Program-made: the position numbers and the translations under genes
DNA from: Jeongeupia sp. USM3
GTDB lineage: Bacteria > Pseudomonadota > Gammaproteobacteria > Burkholderiales > Chitinibacteraceae
Length of the DNA: 64,000 nt
Direction: 5' to 3'
Assembly: GCF_001808185.1 (NCBI RefSeq)
Contig: NZ_CP017668.1
Coordinates: forward strand, 372,001 to 436,000
The notes under the pieces: generated by a model
The model's database searches: none
The model's input: the letters and a program-made list of their open reading frames with translations, nothing else
Told to the model about the DNA's origin: nothing
Shown: in pieces, positions 18,101 through 26,195 of the stretch
How the letters are laid out: each line of letters begins with the position of its first letter
Numbering within the stretch: the stretch's first letter is position 1

Positions 18101-18673
18101 GCCGGCTATCTGGGTGCACAGGCCCAGGACCTGGCGTCGGCGGTCGAAATGCTCGAGGCAGCGATCCGGCGGATCGACCGCGAGACGCGCTCGTTGCTGC
18201 AGGAAACCTACGGCACGGTCAACGCTAACCTGCAGGCGCTGTTTCCGGCGCTGTTCGGCGGTGGCCACGCCGAGCTGCACCTGACTGGTGATGAAATCCT
18301 CGATGCCGGCCTGCAGATCATGGCCCAGCCACCCGGCAAAAAGAACAGCACCATCCATTTGCTTTCGGGTGGCGAGAAGGCACTGACAGCGCTGAGTCTG
18401 GTATTCTCGCTGTTCCGGCTCAATCCGGCGCCGTTTTGCCTGCTCGACGAGGTCGATGCGCCGCTCGACGATGCCAATACGCTGCGTTTCTGCAATCTGG
18501 TCAAAACCATGGCCGAGCGCACGCAATTCCTCTATATCAGTCACAACAGGCTGACGATGGAAATGGCGGAGCAGCTCGTCGGCGTGACGATGCAGGAGCA
18601 GGGCGTGTCGCGCGTGGTGGCGGTCGATATCCAGCAAGCGCTGACGATGCGCGATGCGGCACTTGCGACGTGA
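15182..18673 (+). CDS. smc: Chromosome segregation ATPase SMC
   Basis: The 1163-residue protein has the full SMC layout: Walker A GPNGCGKSN (31-39), a long coiled coil, a hinge at about 490-640 (from LGIEHEGADVADWL), a second Ala/Gln-rich coiled coil, then the signature LSGGEKALTALSLVF and Walker B FCLLDEVDAPLD near the C-terminus. SMC dimers with ScpA/ScpB fold and separate the chromosome. GTG 15182 gives the canonical start MRLSHIKLAGFKSF; the frame is open to 15131. The start region is a hairpin. zipA and ligA follow on the same strand. Confidence 0.96.
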   Translation: MRLSHIKLAGFKSFVDPTTIHVAGQLVAVCGPNGCGKSNVIDAVRWVLGESSAKQLRGESMQDVIFNGSTSRKPVSRASVELVFDNREGLAAGQWSQYAEISIKRVLTRQGDSDYYINNLAVRRRDITDLFLGTGVGKGGYAIIEQGMISRIIEAKPDELRHFLEEAAGVSKYKERRRETESRLADTRDNLARIDDIRQELGAQVERLQAQAEVAAEYQRLQQGIVEQQNLLALQRKLDAGQSLEQVRGSIGAAQNALEAQLAALRAHEASIVALREQHHAAGDQVQLAQTALYEANTVVAQLEQRQMHQRQTRERLQQLAGASREQLARLEQQGATLTDDLAGWQMRRDDADAELDDAMLELEEVRLLQPQVDDDAAGGEQAQQVAREQLSSAHARVALARQQLQHHEQAETALAIRLARLSADAAGGDDDEAGLVAQRDEAENLRRTHDDLGMAISQREEALALTRADLAQRRAEREALALARADAAARLAALGIEHEGADVADWLEQTGLAAAPLLLDSLDVDAEWATALEAVLGDALKGHLTESVPDLAAPVAATVLQRQAQGASRPSLDGLQPLAARVALRDPALKGLADALLGSAYCVDELAVALARRVELPEGACFVTPEGHLVDALRVRYHAASGDAAGMVQRRQARSDAELALATLAPALAAAELAGEKAEYDAAGHEAALKSQRQQQAAAQQRLQAQMRELAKHESAATERRTRREAASQAWADVTGQHEHAVQARQAAADELQAAEATLPPLQQQAEAAAQARKAFEAAAATQRELLRKAEHHAQSLRFAAQSARDRLTELAHRREALAEQVAQVGDQLEQQLIELDETGGATLDGEVQLALDVRREHELGLAAARDALNGVTQSLDERDADRRAIATALDPAREALAALKLQEQEARLAYERHAEALVEAGADEAALLAKLGNGARVQRLAAEITRMTQALEALGAVNLAALAELESAQERAGYLGAQAQDLASAVEMLEAAIRRIDRETRSLLQETYGTVNANLQALFPALFGGGHAELHLTGDEILDAGLQIMAQPPGKKNSTIHLLSGGEKALTALSLVFSLFRLNPAPFCLLDEVDAPLDDANTLRFCNLVKTMAERTQFLYISHNRLTMEMAEQLVGVTMQEQGVSRVVAVDIQQALTMRDAALAT

Positions 18674-18768
18674 GCGAAGTGCAAGGTGAACCGTAGCCTT
18701 GAGTTGAACCGAACGAATCCGGAATAATCCTACCGTTGCAGGTGCAACGGGAAAGACGTGCAGAAACC

Positions 18769-19920
18769 ATGACAGACTTACAACTCGGATCGCTGATTGC
18801 CGGCGGCGTCATTGTCGCCGCGGTCTATGCCTTCAACTGGTGGCAGGAACACCGCTACCGCAAGCAGGCGCAGCGCGCGTTCGCGCAGAACCAGCCCGAC
18901 GTGCTGCTCGATACGCAGAAGAACATGGTACGGCCAGCGGCCAGCGGCCAGCGACTGGAGCCGATGATCGAACCGGCTCCCGCGACGGTGCTTCGCCGCG
19001 AGCCGCAGCTCGACGTGCCCGAAGTCGACATCGAAGACGACCAGCCGGCGTTCGACGTCGATGCCTCGCCGGCACCTGCACCCGCGCCGGAACCGGTCGC
19101 CAAGCAGGTCGAACTTCAGGACGTCGAAGTGCTGGCAACGAGCCAGCTCGATTCGTCGCTCGATTTCATTGCCGAAGTCCACGCCGGCGAGCCGATTGCC
19201 GCCGTGTCGGTGCCGCAGTTGCCGGCGCCGAAGCGGGTGATGCTGCTGGGGCTGAGCGAGTCCGGCCAGTGGGAGGTCGTCAGCGCGCGCAGCACCGCCT
19301 ACTACACCGAACTGCGTGCCGGTCTGCAGCTGGCCGACCGCCAGGGGTCGCTGACCCAGGAGCAGCTCAACGCCTTCTGCATGGCGGTGCAGCAGTTTGC
19401 CGATGCGCACGAGGCGGTGGTGACCTTCCCGCAGCGCTCGGGCAAGCTGACGGCCGCCAAGGAGCTCGACGAGTTCTGCGCCTCGGTCGACGTGCTGATC
19501 GGCATGAACATCGTCACGCAGGGGCGGCCCTTCCCGATGGAGCGCGTACGTCAGTTCGCCGAGCAGTCCGGCCTGGTGCGCGGCGCCGACGGCCTCTACC
19601 ACTACCGTAGCGAGTCGGGCAAGGCGCTGTTCTCGCTGGTCAATCAGGACCAGAGCCCGTTCGGCAATACCAGCGAGGGGCTGACCTTCCTGTTCGACGT
19701 GCCGCGCGTTGCCGGCGGCCTGCCGGTGTTCGATCACCTGAGCGAGATTGCGCAACAGCTGGCAGGCCTGCTCGCGGGCGAGCTGGTCGACGACTCGGGG
19801 CGTCCGCTGGCGCCGGGCAGCATTGCCAATATCCGCACGCAGTTGTCGAGCATCTACGCACAGATGGACGACCGCGGCATTGCACCGGGCTCGATGGCGG
19901 CGCTGCGGCTGTTTGCCTGA
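18769..19920 (+). CDS. zipA: Cell division protein ZipA
   Basis: The 383-residue protein begins with a single N-terminal membrane anchor (MTDLQLGSLIAGGVIVAAVYAFNWW), continues as a Pro/Ala/Glu-rich linker to about residue 150, and ends in a globular FtsZ-binding domain (MLLGLSESGQWEVVSARS onward, with MNIVTQGRPFPMERVRQF and FLFDVPRVAGGLPVFDHL). ZipA tethers FtsZ to the inner membrane at the division site. Its place between smc and ligA supports the call. ATG 18769 begins the anchor; the upstream start at 18736 adds 11 polar residues. Confidence 0.88.
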   Translation: MTDLQLGSLIAGGVIVAAVYAFNWWQEHRYRKQAQRAFAQNQPDVLLDTQKNMVRPAASGQRLEPMIEPAPATVLRREPQLDVPEVDIEDDQPAFDVDASPAPAPAPEPVAKQVELQDVEVLATSQLDSSLDFIAEVHAGEPIAAVSVPQLPAPKRVMLLGLSESGQWEVVSARSTAYYTELRAGLQLADRQGSLTQEQLNAFCMAVQQFADAHEAVVTFPQRSGKLTAAKELDEFCASVDVLIGMNIVTQGRPFPMERVRQFAEQSGLVRGADGLYHYRSESGKALFSLVNQDQSPFGNTSEGLTFLFDVPRVAGGLPVFDHLSEIAQQLAGLLAGELVDDSGRPLAPGSIANIRTQLSSIYAQMDDRGIAPGSMAALRLFA

Positions 19921-19940
19921 TCGAACGAATGCTCTGAATG

Positions 19941-19965
19941 CGCCGCTGCCAGTCAGCGGCGTTTT
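19941..19965 (+). terminator. Terminator-like hairpin between zipA and ligA
   Basis: An 8-base stem CGCCGCTG/CAGCGGCG with a 5-base loop is followed by TTTT and lies 16 bases before the ligA ATG. It may end zipA transcription in part, or act in the ligA leader. Confidence 0.6.
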
Positions 19966-19981
19966 CATTTGGACCGAAGAC

Positions 19982-22372
19982 ATGACGATTTCCGATTCCG
20001 TGCTCGCCCGTGCGGCCGAACTCCGTGCACTGTTGCACCGCTATGGCCACGAGTACTACGTGCTTGATGCACCAACGGTGCCCGATGCCGAGTACGACCG
20101 GTTGTTCCGCGAGCTCGAGGCGATCGAGCTGGCGCATCCGGAGCTGAAAGCCGCCGATTCGCCGACGCAGCGTGTCGGCGGACAACCCTTGCCGCAGTTC
20201 GAGCCGGTGCGCCATGCAGTGCCGATGCTGTCGATCCGGACCGAGACCGACGTGAGTGCGGCCGGTGCGCTGGCTTTCGATGCCAGCGTACGCAAGGAGC
20301 TGGCGCTCGGTGATGGTGATGCGCCGGTCGATTACGTTGCCGAACTGAAGTTCGACGGTCTGGCGATCAGTTTGCGATACGAAGCGGGCGTGCTCGTCCG
20401 GGCGGCGACACGCGGCGACGGCATGACCGGCGAGGACGTCACGCAGAACATCCGCACGATCGGCCAGATTCCGCTGCGGCTGCACGGCGATGCACCACCG
20501 CTGCTCGAAGTGCGCGGTGAGGTCTACATGCGTCGCGACGATTTCGATGCGATGAACGAAAAACAGGAAGCCGCGGGCGCCAAGACCTTCGTCAACCCGC
20601 GCAACGCAGCCGCCGGCGCGGTGCGCCAGCTCGATCCGGCGATTGCCGCGATGCGGCCGCTGTCGTTCTTCGCCTACGGTGTTGGCGAGGTCGACGGCTG
20701 GCAGCCGGCGGCGCATTCGGATCTGCTCGATGCGCTGCAGGGCTTTGGTCTGCCGGTGTGTGCCGAGCGCGTCCGGACGCGGGGCGGGGCCGGGCTGGTG
20801 GCGTTTCACGACCGCGTTGCCGCGCTGCGCGCCGACTTGCCGTTCGATATCGACGGCGTCGTTTACAAGGTCGATTCGCTTGCGCTCCAGCAGGAGCTCG
20901 GCTTCCGTTCGCGCGAACCGCGCTGGGCGGTCGCGCACAAGTTTCCGGCGCAGGAGGCGCTGACGACGGTCGAGGCTATCGACGTCCAGGTTGGCCGGAC
21001 CGGTGCGATCACGCCGGTAGCGCGGCTGGTGCCGGTCTTCGTCGGCGGCGTGACCGTGACCAATGCGACGCTGCACAACGAGGACGAGGTGCGCCGCAAG
21101 GACGTGCGCGTCGGCGACACGGTCATCGTCCGCCGTGCCGGCGACGTGATTCCCGAAGTGGTTGGTGTGGTGCAGGCCGAACGGCCGATGGTCGAGCGCC
21201 CCGGAGCCGATATGTTCGATACGGTGCGAGAGCCGAAGTATGCGCCGTTCGAGCTGCCGAAAGCCTGCCCGGTCTGCGGCTCGCACGTGGTCCGCGAGGA
21301 GGGCGAGGCAATCGCGCGCTGCTCGGGCGGGCTGTTCTGCTCGGCGCAGCGCAAGGAGGCGATCCGTCACTTCGCCGGTCGGCGGATGATGGATATCGAC
21401 GGTCTGGGCGAGCGCTATATCGACAATCTGGTCGATCTCGATTACGTGCACGGCGTTGCCGATTTGTACCGGCTGACGCTGGCTGACATGCTCGAGATGA
21501 AGCGTCGCGCCGACGAACGTGACAGCGTAGTGCCGGAAACGGTCAAGGCCGGCCAGATTGCGAGCAAGTGGGCCGAGAACCTCATCGCCGGTATCGCTGC
21601 GAGCAAGCGCCCGCCGCTTGCGCGGCTGCTGTTCGCGCTCGGCATCCGTCATGTCGGCGAGTCGACCGCCAAGACGCTGGCCGACTGGTTTGGCGATCTC
21701 GCGCTGATCCGCAAAGCGCCGGCGCCGCTGTTGCGCGTGCTGCCCGATGTCGGTGCGACCGTTGCCGATTCGATTGCCGATTTCTTTGCCGAACCGAAAA
21801 ACCAGCAGGCGCTCGACGCTTTGCTCGGTGCCGGTGTTGCCGCGGCCGATACCCATCCGCCGAGTGCGGAATGGCGCGACAGGCTGGCTGTGGCCGAGCT
21901 CTATGCCGTGCTGGGCGTGCCGAAGCTGACGCCGCTGCGCGCGCGCCAGCTGGCCGAAGTGGCGCCGACGCCCGCGGTGCTGGCTGCGGCCGGTGTGGCA
22001 AGCTTGGGTGGGCTGCCTGCGGATGTGCTTGCCTCGTTGCAGGCCTGGCTGGCGGTCGACGGCCGCCGTGCCATGCTGAACGAGCTCGACGCGCAGCGCG
22101 AGGTGTTGTTGGCGAGTCTGCCGGCGCAGGCGGAAGCGGCCGGCGTGCTCGCCGGCAAGACGCTGGTGCTGACCGGAACGTTGCAGACCTTGAGTCGCGA
22201 TCAGGCGCAGGCGCTGATCGAGGCTGCCGGTGGCAAGGTGTCGGGCAGTGTGTCGAAGAAGACCGATTACGTCGTCGCCGGCGACGCGGCGGGATCGAAA
22301 CTTGCCAAGGCGGCGTCGCTTGGCGTTGCCGTGCTGGATGAGGCGGGGTTGCGTGCGTTGCTGGCTGGCTAA
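19982..22372 (+). CDS. ligA: NAD-dependent DNA ligase
   Basis: LigA seals nicks between Okazaki fragments using NAD+. The 796 residues hold an N-terminal Ia domain (HEYYVLDAPTVPDAEYD), the adenylated Lys123 in KFDG, an OB fold, the Cys4 zinc finger (CPVCGSHV, later CSGGLFCSAQR), a helix-hairpin-helix region and a C-terminal BRCT domain (from GVLAGKTLVLTGTL). It is about 120 residues longer than E. coli LigA (671); the extra sequence lies between the HhH region and BRCT (about 620-715). Longer LigA proteins are known in Neisseria. Confidence 0.96.
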   Translation: MTISDSVLARAAELRALLHRYGHEYYVLDAPTVPDAEYDRLFRELEAIELAHPELKAADSPTQRVGGQPLPQFEPVRHAVPMLSIRTETDVSAAGALAFDASVRKELALGDGDAPVDYVAELKFDGLAISLRYEAGVLVRAATRGDGMTGEDVTQNIRTIGQIPLRLHGDAPPLLEVRGEVYMRRDDFDAMNEKQEAAGAKTFVNPRNAAAGAVRQLDPAIAAMRPLSFFAYGVGEVDGWQPAAHSDLLDALQGFGLPVCAERVRTRGGAGLVAFHDRVAALRADLPFDIDGVVYKVDSLALQQELGFRSREPRWAVAHKFPAQEALTTVEAIDVQVGRTGAITPVARLVPVFVGGVTVTNATLHNEDEVRRKDVRVGDTVIVRRAGDVIPEVVGVVQAERPMVERPGADMFDTVREPKYAPFELPKACPVCGSHVVREEGEAIARCSGGLFCSAQRKEAIRHFAGRRMMDIDGLGERYIDNLVDLDYVHGVADLYRLTLADMLEMKRRADERDSVVPETVKAGQIASKWAENLIAGIAASKRPPLARLLFALGIRHVGESTAKTLADWFGDLALIRKAPAPLLRVLPDVGATVADSIADFFAEPKNQQALDALLGAGVAAADTHPPSAEWRDRLAVAELYAVLGVPKLTPLRARQLAEVAPTPAVLAAAGVASLGGLPADVLASLQAWLAVDGRRAMLNELDAQREVLLASLPAQAEAAGVLAGKTLVLTGTLQTLSRDQAQALIEAAGGKVSGSVSKKTDYVVAGDAAGSKLAKAASLGVAVLDEAGLRALLAG

Positions 22373-22423
22373 ATGTTTATTTTTATGAACGTGTAACGAA
22401 GGTGCGCTAGGCTTGCCTTTGCG

Positions 22424-22439
22424 GTTCAAATTGTTGAAC
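22424..22439. promoter_or_regulatory. Operator-like inverted repeat before the HTH-galU frame
   Basis: GTTCAA and TTGAAC form a perfect inverted repeat around ATTG, ending 9 bases before the ATG of the helix-turn-helix segment (22449). Its place suits autoregulation by that Cro-like domain, but binding is inferred only from position and symmetry. Confidence 0.4.
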
Positions 22440-22448
22440 AATGACGCG

Positions 22449-22631
22449 ATGCGCAAATCCGACATCCTGAGCCTGTTTGGCAACCAGGCCCGCCTTGCCG
22501 ATGCACTCGGCCTGGGGCGGTCTGCGGTCTCGCAATGGCCCGACGTGCTGACGCAGCGCCAGTCCGACCAGGCGATGGGTGCAGCACTGCGGCTGGGTTT
22601 GCTAGCACAAGACTACAAAGGAGCAACTTCG
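22449..22631 (+). CDS. Cro/YdaS-like HTH segment, in frame with galU
   Basis: The 61 codons begin MRKSDILSLFGNQARLADAL and continue GLGRSAVSQWPDVLTQRQ, a pattern close to the small Cro/YdaS/DicC-type helix-turn-helix proteins (recognition helix around SAVSQW). There is no stop codon: the frame runs straight into galU, whose ATG is at 22632 behind its own AAAGGAGC site. The segment could therefore be the N-terminus of an HTH-GalU fusion protein, the remnant of a separate regulator that lost its stop, or an artefact of a sequence error. Proteins of this HTH family are about 60-70 residues, so very little is missing. Confidence 0.55.
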
Positions 22632-23510
22632 ATGCAGAAAATCCGCAAGGCCGTATTCCCCGTTGCCGGCATGGGCACCCGCTTCCTGCCGGCCACCAAG
22701 GCCAGCCCGAAGGAGATGATGCCGGTCGTCGACAAGCCGCTGATCCAGTACGCGGTCGAGGAGGCGCTCGATGCCGGGATTACCGAAATGGTGTTCATCA
22801 CCGGCCGCAACAAGCGCAATATCGAAGACCATTTCGACAAGGCGTACGAGCTCGAGAGCGAGCTCGAGGCCAAGGGCAAGCAGAAGCTGCTCGACATCGT
22901 CCAGTCGATCATTCCGAAGTCGGTGACGTGCATCTATATCCGCCAGCCCGAAGCGCTGGGGCTGGGGCACGCGGTGCTGTGCGCCGAGCCGGTGGTCGGC
23001 GACGAGCCGTTCGCGGTCATCCTTGCCGACGATCTGATCGACGGCGGCACGACGTCGGAAATGGCGCGCATGGTCGAAGTCTTCGGCGATACGCACTGCG
23101 CGGTGCTCGGCGTCGAAGAGGTGCCGCAGGAGGAAACCAGCTCGTACGGCATCGTCGCGGTCGACGGCACCAACGGCCGGCTGCGCATCAACAACATCGT
23201 CGAAAAACCCAAGCCCGAAGAAGCGCCGTCGAATCTCGCCGTCGTCGGCCGCTACATCCTGACGCCGCGCATTTTCCACCACCTGCAGCACGTGCAGCCG
23301 GGCAAGGGTGGCGAGATCCAGCTCACCGACGGCATCTTCGCGCTGATGCAGGAGCAGCACATCCTTGCGCACAAGCTCAAGGGTACGCGTTACGACTGCG
23401 GCTCCAAGCTCGGCTACCTGAAGGCGACGCTGGCTTACGGCCTCAAGCACCCCGAGGTCGGCGGCGAGTTTGCCGAATACCTGAGCCGCTTCACGCTGCC
23501 GAGGGGCTGA
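22632..23510 (+). CDS. galU: UTP-glucose-1-phosphate uridylyltransferase
   Basis: The 292-residue nucleotidyltransferase makes UDP-glucose from UTP and glucose-1-phosphate. Signatures: FPVAGMGTRFLPATKASPKEM (nucleotide loop), VDKPLIQYAVEEA, ILADDLIDG (metal Asp) and VEKPKPEEAPSNLAVVGRYIL. ATG 22632 has AAAGGAGC 8 bases ahead and gives the standard MQKIRKAVFP start, so normal GalU is surely made. The open frame also extends upstream through an HTH segment. UDP-glucose feeds Ugd (55003) and the arn genes. A strong terminator follows. Confidence 0.96.
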   Translation: MQKIRKAVFPVAGMGTRFLPATKASPKEMMPVVDKPLIQYAVEEALDAGITEMVFITGRNKRNIEDHFDKAYELESELEAKGKQKLLDIVQSIIPKSVTCIYIRQPEALGLGHAVLCAEPVVGDEPFAVILADDLIDGGTTSEMARMVEVFGDTHCAVLGVEEVPQEETSSYGIVAVDGTNGRLRINNIVEKPKPEEAPSNLAVVGRYILTPRIFHHLQHVQPGKGGEIQLTDGIFALMQEQHILAHKLKGTRYDCGSKLGYLKATLAYGLKHPEVGGEFAEYLSRFTLPRG

Positions 23511-23529
23511 TCGGCCGTGTTCGATCAAG

Positions 23530-23552
23530 GGCGGCCTGCGGGCCGCCTTTTT
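23530..23552 (+). terminator. Intrinsic terminator of galU
   Basis: A 7-base stem GGCGGCC/GGCCGCC with a 4-base loop is followed by TTTTT, 20 bases after the galU stop. Confidence 0.88.
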
Positions 23553-23622
23553 CGTTTGCGCCTTCGCCAGTGCATATGATTGAAGGGCCGGCGCCGCGTG
23601 GCTGAACCGGTTCGGAGCGATC

Positions 23623-24354
23623 ATGCTGGCCATCATCGGCGGCGCCGGAGCGGCGAGCCTGACGGGATTGAGCGTGCAGCAGCGGCTGATCGTGCGGACG
23701 CCGTACGGCGAGCCGTCCGGGCCGCTGATCATCGGCGAGCTGGCCGGCCGATCAGTCCTCTTCCTGGCTCGTCACGGCTACGGTCACACCATTCTGCCGC
23801 ACCGGATCAACTACCGCGCCAACATCTGGGCGCTGGCCGAGCAGGGCGCGACCCGCGTCGTCGCGCTTGCATCGGTCGGCGGAATCAAGCCGTCGCTGCG
23901 CCCGGGCGTGCTGGTGCTGCCCGACCAGCTCATCGATTACACCTGGGGCCGGCAGCAGACATTTTTCGACGGCGGCGACCAGGCGATCACGCATGTCGAC
24001 TTCACCGAACCCTACGATGGCGCAATCAGGAGCGAGCTGCTGCGGGCGGCCGCGCAGACCCGGGTGCCGCTGGTCGATGGCGGCGTCTACGCCTGCGTGC
24101 AGGGGCCGAGGCTGGAAACCGCAGCCGAGATCCGCAAGATCCGCCGCGACGGCGCCGACATGGTCGGCATGACGGCCATGCCCGAGGCGGTACTGGCGCG
24201 CGAAATGAATCTGGCGTACACAACACTGGCAATTTCAGTAAACTGGGCCGCCGGCGTGGCGAAAAGCCGCATGGAAGTATCGCAATTGGATGCCGCAGTC
24301 GTTCTCGAGCGGAGAATGCCCGATTTGCTTGCGATTTTGCTGGCGATTGAATGA
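23623..24354 (+). CDS. S-methyl-5'-thioinosine phosphorylase (MTAP/PNP family)
   Basis: The 243-residue enzyme belongs to the purine nucleoside phosphorylase / methylthioadenosine phosphorylase superfamily. Motifs: IIGGAG at the N-terminus, RHGYGHTILPHRINYRANIWAL (phosphate site), GGVYACVQGPRLETAAEI and DMVGMTAMPEAVLAREM. The base-binding stretch has VNWAAG; an Asn here suits 6-oxopurines such as methylthioinosine better than adenine, so I prefer MTIP to MTAP. That choice is inference. The next gene starts 19 bases downstream, though in an unrelated pathway. Confidence 0.82.
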   Translation: MLAIIGGAGAASLTGLSVQQRLIVRTPYGEPSGPLIIGELAGRSVLFLARHGYGHTILPHRINYRANIWALAEQGATRVVALASVGGIKPSLRPGVLVLPDQLIDYTWGRQQTFFDGGDQAITHVDFTEPYDGAIRSELLRAAAQTRVPLVDGGVYACVQGPRLETAAEIRKIRRDGADMVGMTAMPEAVLAREMNLAYTTLAISVNWAAGVAKSRMEVSQLDAAVVLERRMPDLLAILLAIE

Positions 24355-24372
24355 TTTTGATTGGAAGCAATG

Positions 24373-25146
24373 ATGAAGGCTGTGATTCTGGCGGGTGGCT
24401 TGGGTACGCGGATTCTGGAAGAAAGCCACCTAAAGCCAAAACCGATGATTCAGGTCGGTGGCCGACCGCTGCTCTGGCACATCATGAAAATCTATTCGTC
24501 GCATGGCGTGAATGACTTCATCATCTGCCTTGGGTACAAGGGTTACGTCATCAAGGAGTATTTCGCCAATTACTTCATGCACATGTCGGATGTGACGATC
24601 GACCTTTCGAACAACAGCATCACCGTGCATGAGCAAAAGGGTGAGCCGTGGCGCGTGACGCTCGTCGATACCGGCGAGACGACGATGACCGGCGGAAGGC
24701 TCAAGCGCGTCGCCCGTTATCTCGATCCGGACGAACCGTTCTGCTTTACCTACGGCGATGGCGTTGCCGATATCGATCTGAGCGCTGAAATCGCCTTCCA
24801 TCGCTCGCATGGCTGCTGGGCAACGGTCGCTGCGGTGCAGCCACCGGGACGATACGGGGCGCTGATCCGCAGCGAAGACAGGGTCACCGGCTTCGTCGAA
24901 AAACCGCAGGGCGATGGTGGCTGGATCAACGGCGGTTTCTTTGTGCTCGATCCACGCTGTATCGAACTGATCGACGGCGATGAAACGAGCTGGGAAATCG
25001 AGCCGATGCAGCGATTGGCGCAAGCAGACCAGTTGATGGCGTACGAGCATTCGGGCTTTTGGCAGCCGATGGATACGCTGCGCGAGAAAAACCTGCTCGA
25101 ATCGCTATGGGATTCCGGTAATCCGCCGTGGAAATCATGGACGTGA
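24373..25146 (+). CDS. rfbF: Glucose-1-phosphate cytidylyltransferase
   Basis: The 257-residue enzyme joins CTP and glucose-1-phosphate to give CDP-glucose, the first step to CDP-linked 6-deoxy and dideoxy sugars. The N-terminal nucleotide loop AGGLGTR (7-13), EESHLKPKPMIQVGGRPLLWHIMKIY, FTYGDGVADID (metal Asp) and NGGFFVLDP are diagnostic of RfbF. ATG 24370 is equally possible (MMKAV). It opens a run of seven genes with overlaps or very short gaps, and the dehydratase start lies inside its 3' end. Confidence 0.96.
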   Translation: MKAVILAGGLGTRILEESHLKPKPMIQVGGRPLLWHIMKIYSSHGVNDFIICLGYKGYVIKEYFANYFMHMSDVTIDLSNNSITVHEQKGEPWRVTLVDTGETTMTGGRLKRVARYLDPDEPFCFTYGDGVADIDLSAEIAFHRSHGCWATVAAVQPPGRYGALIRSEDRVTGFVEKPQGDGGWINGGFFVLDPRCIELIDGDETSWEIEPMQRLAQADQLMAYEHSGFWQPMDTLREKNLLESLWDSGNPPWKSWT

Positions 25147-26195
25147 ACCTCGCATATCGCGGCAAGCGCGTTTTCATTACCGGCCACACCGGCTTCAAGG
25201 GTGGCTGGTTGCTGACGCTGCTGAATACGCTTGGCGCCGAAGTGCACGGTTTTGCGCTGGCGCCCGATACCAGCCCCAATCTGTTCGAACTGGCCGATCT
25301 GCAGAGCATGCTGGCTTCGCACACCATCGGCGATATTTGCCAGCCGGATTTGCTCAGGCAGGCCATCGATCGGGTTCGGCCCGAGATCGTCTTTCACCTG
25401 GCCGCGCAACCTCTGGTGCGGGCCAGCTACCGCGCCCCCATCCTCACCTGGCAGACCAATGTGCTCGGCACCGCGCACGTGCTCGAAGGCGTCCGTCATT
25501 GCCCGTCGGTTCGCGCCGTCGTCGCAGTGACCACCGACAAGTGCTACGACAACCGCGAATGGCACTGGGGCTACCGCGAAACCGATCGGCTCGGCGGATA
25601 TGATCCGTACTCGGCCAGCAAGGCCGCATGCGAGCTGCTGGTCGACAGCTACCGCAAGTCCTATCTGGAAGAGCGGCAGACGATCATCGCCACTGCACGT
25701 GCCGGCAACGTGATCGGCGGTGGCGACTGGGCGGAGGATCGGCTGATCCCCGACGCGGTCCGCGCAGTGCAGCAGCGGCAGCCGCTGGTGCTGCGCAGGC
25801 CCGCCGCTACGCGGCCATGGCAGCACGTGCTGGCGCCGCTGCATGGTTATCTGTTGCTCGGTGCGTGCGCGCTGCGGGGCGACCCGCAGGTGAACGGTGC
25901 GTTCAATTTCGGCCCGAACGCACAAGGCAATCTCGCCGTCGGCGAACTGCTGCACCGTTTGCAGCGATACTGGCCCGAACTGCAAACGCTTCACCAACCC
26001 GATTACGATGCGCCGCACGAAGCGGCGCTACTGCACCTCGATTCGAGCAAGGCGCAACAGCTGCTGGGCTGGCAGTCGCGCTGGTCGCTCGACGAGTCGT
26101 TGCAGTACACGGCCGACTGGTACCGCACGGTGCTCGATGAGCCGCAACAGGCCCGGGCGCTGACGCTGTCGCAAATCGAACGGTATTTCTCATGA
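25137..26195 (+). CDS. rfbG: CDP-glucose 4,6-dehydratase
   Basis: This 352-residue extended SDR converts CDP-glucose to CDP-4-dehydro-6-deoxyglucose using bound NAD. The dinucleotide motif GHTGFKGGW is at about 16-24, the catalytic TTDKCYDNREW and YDPYSASKAACE stretches are intact, and ARAGNVIGGGDWAEDRLIPD is a strong family signature. A GTG at 25128 is an alternative start. It overlaps rfbF by 10 bases and the next gene by 4, so tight co-translation is expected. Confidence 0.96.
   Translation: MDVNLAYRGKRVFITGHTGFKGGWLLTLLNTLGAEVHGFALAPDTSPNLFELADLQSMLASHTIGDICQPDLLRQAIDRVRPEIVFHLAAQPLVRASYRAPILTWQTNVLGTAHVLEGVRHCPSVRAVVAVTTDKCYDNREWHWGYRETDRLGGYDPYSASKAACELLVDSYRKSYLEERQTIIATARAGNVIGGGDWAEDRLIPDAVRAVQQRQPLVLRRPAATRPWQHVLAPLHGYLLLGACALRGDPQVNGAFNFGPNAQGNLAVGELLHRLQRYWPELQTLHQPDYDAPHEAALLHLDSSKAQQLLGWQSRWSLDESLQYTADWYRTVLDEPQQARALTLSQIERYFS

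Noticed and set aside
19640..22483. 947-codon open frame on the minus strand opposite zipA/ligA
   Set aside because: Composition is Arg/His/Gln-rich low-complexity with no recognisable domain, and the plus strand carries clear ZipA and LigA motifs. It is a GC-skew shadow.
23623..24354. Membership of the phosphorylase gene in the CDP-sugar operon
   Set aside because: It lies close (19 bases) on the same strand, but its function belongs to methionine/purine salvage. Proximity alone does not support a role in sugar synthesis.
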